25,504 bases of DNA, taken from the NCBI GenBank assembly GCA_022840405.1, contig JALHJR010000034.1, forward strand, positions 1-25,504, read 5' to 3'. The notes beneath the pieces were generated by a model. It searched no databases. It was not told where the DNA came from and worked only from the letters and a program-made list of their open reading frames with translations. How positions within the stretch are numbered: position 1 is the stretch's first letter; each line of letters opens with the position of its first letter. This DNA comes from Tepidanaerobacter acetatoxydans_A (lineage in GTDB: Bacteria; Bacillota; Thermosediminibacteria; Thermosediminibacterales; Tepidanaerobacteraceae). This document shows, one piece after another, positions 22,878-25,504 of the stretch. The translations under genes and the position numbers were made by a program.

Positions 22878-23437
22878 ATGCAATTTCAAATTTTTGCATT
22901 CTACCGCTAAATGCAAGTTAAATTAATTTCATAAAGGTTTTAATAACAAAAAGCCATGCAGGTTTTTAGAAATCAGAGCAAAAGTTTTAGACAAATCTTA
23001 AAAATCGTAGTAAAATTAAATTATTATATGGAGCAACACGAAAAAATATACAAAACCAATTTTTTTATTAAAACTAAAATACAAGAGCAGATGCAGCCTA
23101 AAAAATTCATATCTTTTAAATGCAAAATCAAGCTTAAGGCAGAATTATCATTAACAGCATCAGCTAGGTGCAGCAGCATATTTAGCGGTGGGGATCTTGT
23201 GCTTTGAGCAGATGGTGGTAAAAACGGGGTTATGTCATGTCACAAGTGGGAGGTGGTTTATAAGAATGGGATAGAGCAACTTTTTGCTTGCAGTGTAACA
23301 TAACTTAGGAGCGTATATTGGCAGGTAAAGGAAACTGCAGCATTTTATTACTGTGCTCTAAAACCTATATGCTTATTGTGCAAATGTAGTTTCAAAAACA
23401 CTATTACCGCAATTTACGGATTGGAGGGCAAAATTAT
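22878..23437. other. Gene-poor gap between the methionine operon and the DUF308 gene
   Basis: AT-rich sequence between divergent genes. It contains an 83-codon reading frame (22956-23207) without a ribosome binding site, and a short in-frame continuation to 23303 that reads like a decayed gene end. I see no RNA gene or repeat. A weak promoter-like pair TTGTGC ... CACTAT lies about 40 bp before the gene at 23438, not good enough to call. Confidence 0.45.
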
Positions 23438-23974
23438 ATGGAATACATGAAAAAATCTAAAATAGCAATTATAGCTATGTCAATTTTGTTTATTACTTTA
23501 GGTATCATCCTTATTGCGAGGCCTGAGTTTTCAGTCCTAGCTATTTGCAGACTGTTTGGTGCGATTATACTGATTCCGGGTATCATTAAAATAATCGGCT
23601 TTTTTAGGAAAGCTGCCTACGAGGATATGCTTGGCTTTGATTTAGTTTATGGACTATTTTTCATTTTGCTTGGGATTTTTATGTTAATTGCTCCCAAAGC
23701 AGTAGTTTCTGCATTTCCCATGATGCTTGGCATTGTTATTATTATCGATAGCATTTTAAGATTGCAGGTTTCTATTAACTTGAAAAGACTGCAGCATGAA
23801 AAATGGTGGGTACATCTTTGCTTTGCTCTGATAACAGCGGTATTAGGGATATTATTGGTTTTTAATCCCTTTACAGGAAGCGTTATTATGACAAGACTTA
23901 TTGGTATTGCCTTGACTATAAGTGGTGCTGTAAATTTGCTGGGTATAATTTATATTTCAAGAGCTTTGAAGTGA
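23438..23974 (+). CDS. DUF308/HdeD-like six-helix membrane protein
   Basis: This encodes a 178-residue integral membrane protein with about six hydrophobic helices in three pairs (about 7-25, 32-52, 63-82, 85-106, 124-142, 147-172). The repeated pattern ILFITLGIILIARPE / LFFILLGIFMLIAPKA / ALITAVLGILLVFNPFTG is the internal threefold repeat of the DUF308 (HdeD) family. HdeD in enterobacteria is an acid-resistance membrane protein, but the function in Bacillota is unknown. The start is ATG at 23438, nine bases after GGAGGG; a second ATG three codons later is possible. It is probably monocistronic: the next genes have their own promoter. Confidence 0.8.
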   Translation: MEYMKKSKIAIIAMSILFITLGIILIARPEFSVLAICRLFGAIILIPGIIKIIGFFRKAAYEDMLGFDLVYGLFFILLGIFMLIAPKAVVSAFPMMLGIVIIIDSILRLQVSINLKRLQHEKWWVHLCFALITAVLGILLVFNPFTGSVIMTRLIGIALTISGAVNLLGIIYISRALK

Positions 23975-24086
23975 TAGTATGGAGTAAGCGAGTGCGGTTT
24001 TTTTGCTTCAAAAGATATGAACCTTCCCAAACTGACGAACTCACATAAATAAACATATCCCAAAATAAGTTTATAGACTAAAAAAG

Positions 24087-24116
24087 TTGACTGTATTGTT
24101 ATATTTTTATTATACT
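24087..24116 (+). promoter_or_regulatory. Candidate promoter of the azlCD operon
   Basis: TTGACT (24087-24092) and TATACT (24111-24116) are separated by 18 bp. The predicted start near 24123 gives a leader of about 50 bases before azlC. Confidence 0.65.
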
Positions 24117-24170
24117 TATTAGCGTATGGTTGCGTAAAACAGAAAAGAGAAAATAGGAAGGTTGCAATGA

Positions 24171-24887
24171 TTGAAGATGCATACGAAGGATGATTTTTAC
24201 AAAGGATTAAAGCATGGAATACCAATAGCCTTAGGATATATACCGGTTTCATTTACTTTTGGCCTTATGGCGGTAAAGGGCGGCATACCGGCACTGGCCG
24301 CTATCTTAATCTCTATGACAAATTTAACATCGGCAGGGCAATTTGCAGGTATGAATTTAATTATAGAGGGTGCATCACTTATAGAAATTGCATTGACGAC
24401 CTTTATAGTCAATCTGCGCTATATGCTCATGTCAATATCCTTGTCCCAGAAACTATCAGACAAGATACCCGACTTTAAAAAATACATTTTAGCTTTTGGA
24501 ATAACAGATGAAATCTTTGCAATATCTGCTGTGCAGCCCGGCGAGCTTACATCATCTTACATGGCAGGCCTTATCACAACTCCATACATCGGTTGGGCTT
24601 TTGGCACGGTTATGGGAGCTTTAACATCTTCACTGCTGCCGCCTGCGCTGCAAAGTGCCATGGGCATAGCACTTTACTGCATGTTTATTGCCATAGTAGT
24701 CCCTGCGGCAAAAGAGTCTAAAGCAGCACTGGCAGTTGCTTTGACGGCAATAACTATAAGTTCGGCTTTTACATGGATTCCTTATATAAATTCGCTCTCT
24801 ACAGGGTGGGTTATCATTATTGCAACTGTTGTAGCATCGTCAATTGGTGCTGTCATATTCCCTAGAGAGGAAGATGAATATGAGTAA
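24171..24887 (+). CDS. azlC: AzlC-type branched-chain amino acid exporter, large subunit
   Basis: This encodes a 238-residue membrane protein of the AzlC family, the large subunit of an exporter for branched-chain amino acids and analogues such as azaleucine. The family signature near the N terminus reads GIPIALGYIPVSFTFGLMAV, followed by SMTNLTSAGQFAGMNLI and the NLRYMLMS motif, and several further helices. I use TTG at 24171, nine bases after AGGAAGG; ATG at 24177 is 15 bases away. An out-of-frame ATG at 24168 overlaps it and closes after a few codons. It overlaps azlD by 8 bp, so the subunits are translationally coupled. Confidence 0.9.
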   Translation: MKMHTKDDFYKGLKHGIPIALGYIPVSFTFGLMAVKGGIPALAAILISMTNLTSAGQFAGMNLIIEGASLIEIALTTFIVNLRYMLMSISLSQKLSDKIPDFKKYILAFGITDEIFAISAVQPGELTSSYMAGLITTPYIGWAFGTVMGALTSSLLPPALQSAMGIALYCMFIAIVVPAAKESKAALAVALTAITISSAFTWIPYINSLSTGWVIIIATVVASSIGAVIFPREEDEYE

Positions 24888-25182
24888 TGTCTATCCTGCA
24901 TTAATAGTCATGGCTCTTGTGACCTATATGATAAGAGTCCTTCCAATAATACTAATTAAAGGAAAACTAAAATCCAAATTTGTCAAATCATTTTTATACT
25001 ACATGCCTTATGCAGTGTTGGGAGCGATGACATTTCCCGGCATACTATATTCCACGGGAACTATCCTAGCATCAGTAGTAGGCGGTGCTTTTGCCCTGTT
25101 TTTGGCATATCATAATCAAGAGATGATAAAAGTTGCCATCGGCGGCATCTTGGCAGCTTACATTTGCCAGCTTTTACTGTGA
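24880..25182 (+). CDS. azlD: AzlD-type branched-chain amino acid exporter, small subunit
   Basis: This encodes a 100-residue membrane protein with about four short helices, the partner of AzlC. ALVTYMIRVLPIILIKGKL near the start is the AzlD family signature, and the 100-residue length is typical. I chose ATG at 24880, which overlaps the azlC stop codon as ATGAGTAA and has AGAGG nine bases upstream; upstream in-frame ATG codons at 24844 and 24874 lie inside azlC and lack a suitable ribosome binding site. No obvious terminator follows. Confidence 0.9.
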   Translation: MSNVYPALIVMALVTYMIRVLPIILIKGKLKSKFVKSFLYYMPYAVLGAMTFPGILYSTGTILASVVGGAFALFLAYHNQEMIKVAIGGILAAYICQLLL

Positions 25183-25504
25183 AATTCAGCAAGACCTAAA
25201 TTACAAAAACTTAAATTTTAGAACTATGACATCCAAAAACTTCAAAGGATGGGCTACTTTTTGCAGACTGAAACAGGCAATTTCTTAAAACTATGTACCC
25301 AAAAACCTACAAAAAATCCCGGGGTTCTGTCATTTTGAATTAGCTTGAGTGGGTGGAACTTACAAGTGGCATTTCTGTTACTCTAAATGAGCTTAAACAA
25401 TTTCTCTGTCATTGTTATGAATATATACCTAAACAAAGACGCACTTAACTAAGGGTGGTTGATTAATCACCCTTCGACCAGCTCAAAGAGCAATACCCAA
25501 AAAA
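25183..25504. other. Gene-free end of window with small hairpin
   Basis: No complete gene is visible. AAGGGTG and CACCCTT (about 25452-25475) form a 7-bp hairpin without a T run. A short open stretch at 25344-25448 reads like protein but has a stop just upstream and no ribosome binding site, so it may be a gene remnant or the edge of a mobile element whose main part is outside the window. Confidence 0.4.

Noticed and set aside
22956..23303. An 83-codon frame followed by an in-frame TGA and 31 more codons, possibly a selenoprotein or a broken gene
   Set aside because: No ribosome binding site, a lysine-rich and non-family-like first part, and no visible selenocysteine insertion hairpin after the TGA. 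Only the tail reads like protein; it may be a decayed gene end.
25344..25448. Short protein-like stretch near the window end, possible transposase remnant
   Set aside because: A stop lies just upstream, there is no start with a ribosome binding site, and no family could be recognised without a search.
25452..25475. 7-bp inverted repeat as a possible terminator or mobile element end
   Set aside because: No T run follows and no partner repeat or target duplication is visible in the window.
1..25504. CRISPR arrays, insertion sequences, phage genes or integrases
   Set aside because: No regularly spaced long repeats, transposase, recombinase or phage-type genes were seen; the window looks like core chromosome.

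Overview
This 25.5 kb window is AT-rich, compactly coded DNA of a low-GC, single-membrane Bacillota. The evidence is a WalR/WalK operon with yycH- and yycI-like genes, strong AGGAGG-type ribosome binding sites, frequent TTG starts, classical TTGACA/TATAAT promoters and U-tract terminators. A cobalamin-dependent methionine route built from archaeal-type homocysteine genes, together with two Fe-S proteins, points to an anaerobe of the class Clostridia, perhaps a Thermoanaerobacterales/Tepidanaerobacter-like thermophile. The lineage is inferred from gene content only.

Layout. 1-500: the end of a tRNA cluster (3' end of a probable tRNA-Lys, then tRNA-Glu) and a separately transcribed tRNA-Gly(CCC) with a perfect consensus promoter, each closed by terminators. 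650-3952: two exported zinc peptidases, an M1-type gluzincin and a LysM-G5-M23 cell-wall hydrolase. 4136-5446 (minus): a GTPase of the cyclic-2,3-diphosphoglycerate-synthetase-like family. 6159-12140: a cell-envelope operon of membrane peptidase, walR, walK, a small secreted Ig-like protein, yycH-like and yycI-like genes, ending in a terminator. 12493-14800: a DUF362 double [4Fe-4S] protein and a membrane-anchored HtrA protease. 14909-17306: a polar amino acid ABC transporter. 17293-22598 (minus): a methionine operon (DUF39 homocysteine protein, two-cluster ferredoxin, UPF0280 protein, MetH activation protein, truncated MetH) under a SAM-I riboswitch with a visible terminator/antiterminator. 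23438-25182: a DUF308/HdeD-like membrane protein and azlCD branched-chain amino acid exporter genes.

Two systems stand out. First, the minus-strand operon appears to hold the whole route from aspartate semialdehyde plus sulfide to homocysteine and then methionine, a combination known mainly from methanogens, here placed in a bacterium under SAM riboswitch control and beside cobalamin-dependent MetH and its reactivation protein. Second, three intergenic sites carry WalR-type boxes (TGTWAH-like hexamers repeated every 11 bp): before the M23 hydrolase gene, before the peptidase-walRK operon, and between walK and the small secreted protein gene. This suggests an autoregulated WalR circuit that also controls a neighbouring wall hydrolase and two envelope proteins not in the standard wal operon. 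The leader behind the second box also holds an early terminator and a C-rich run complementary to the very G-rich ribosome binding site of the first gene.
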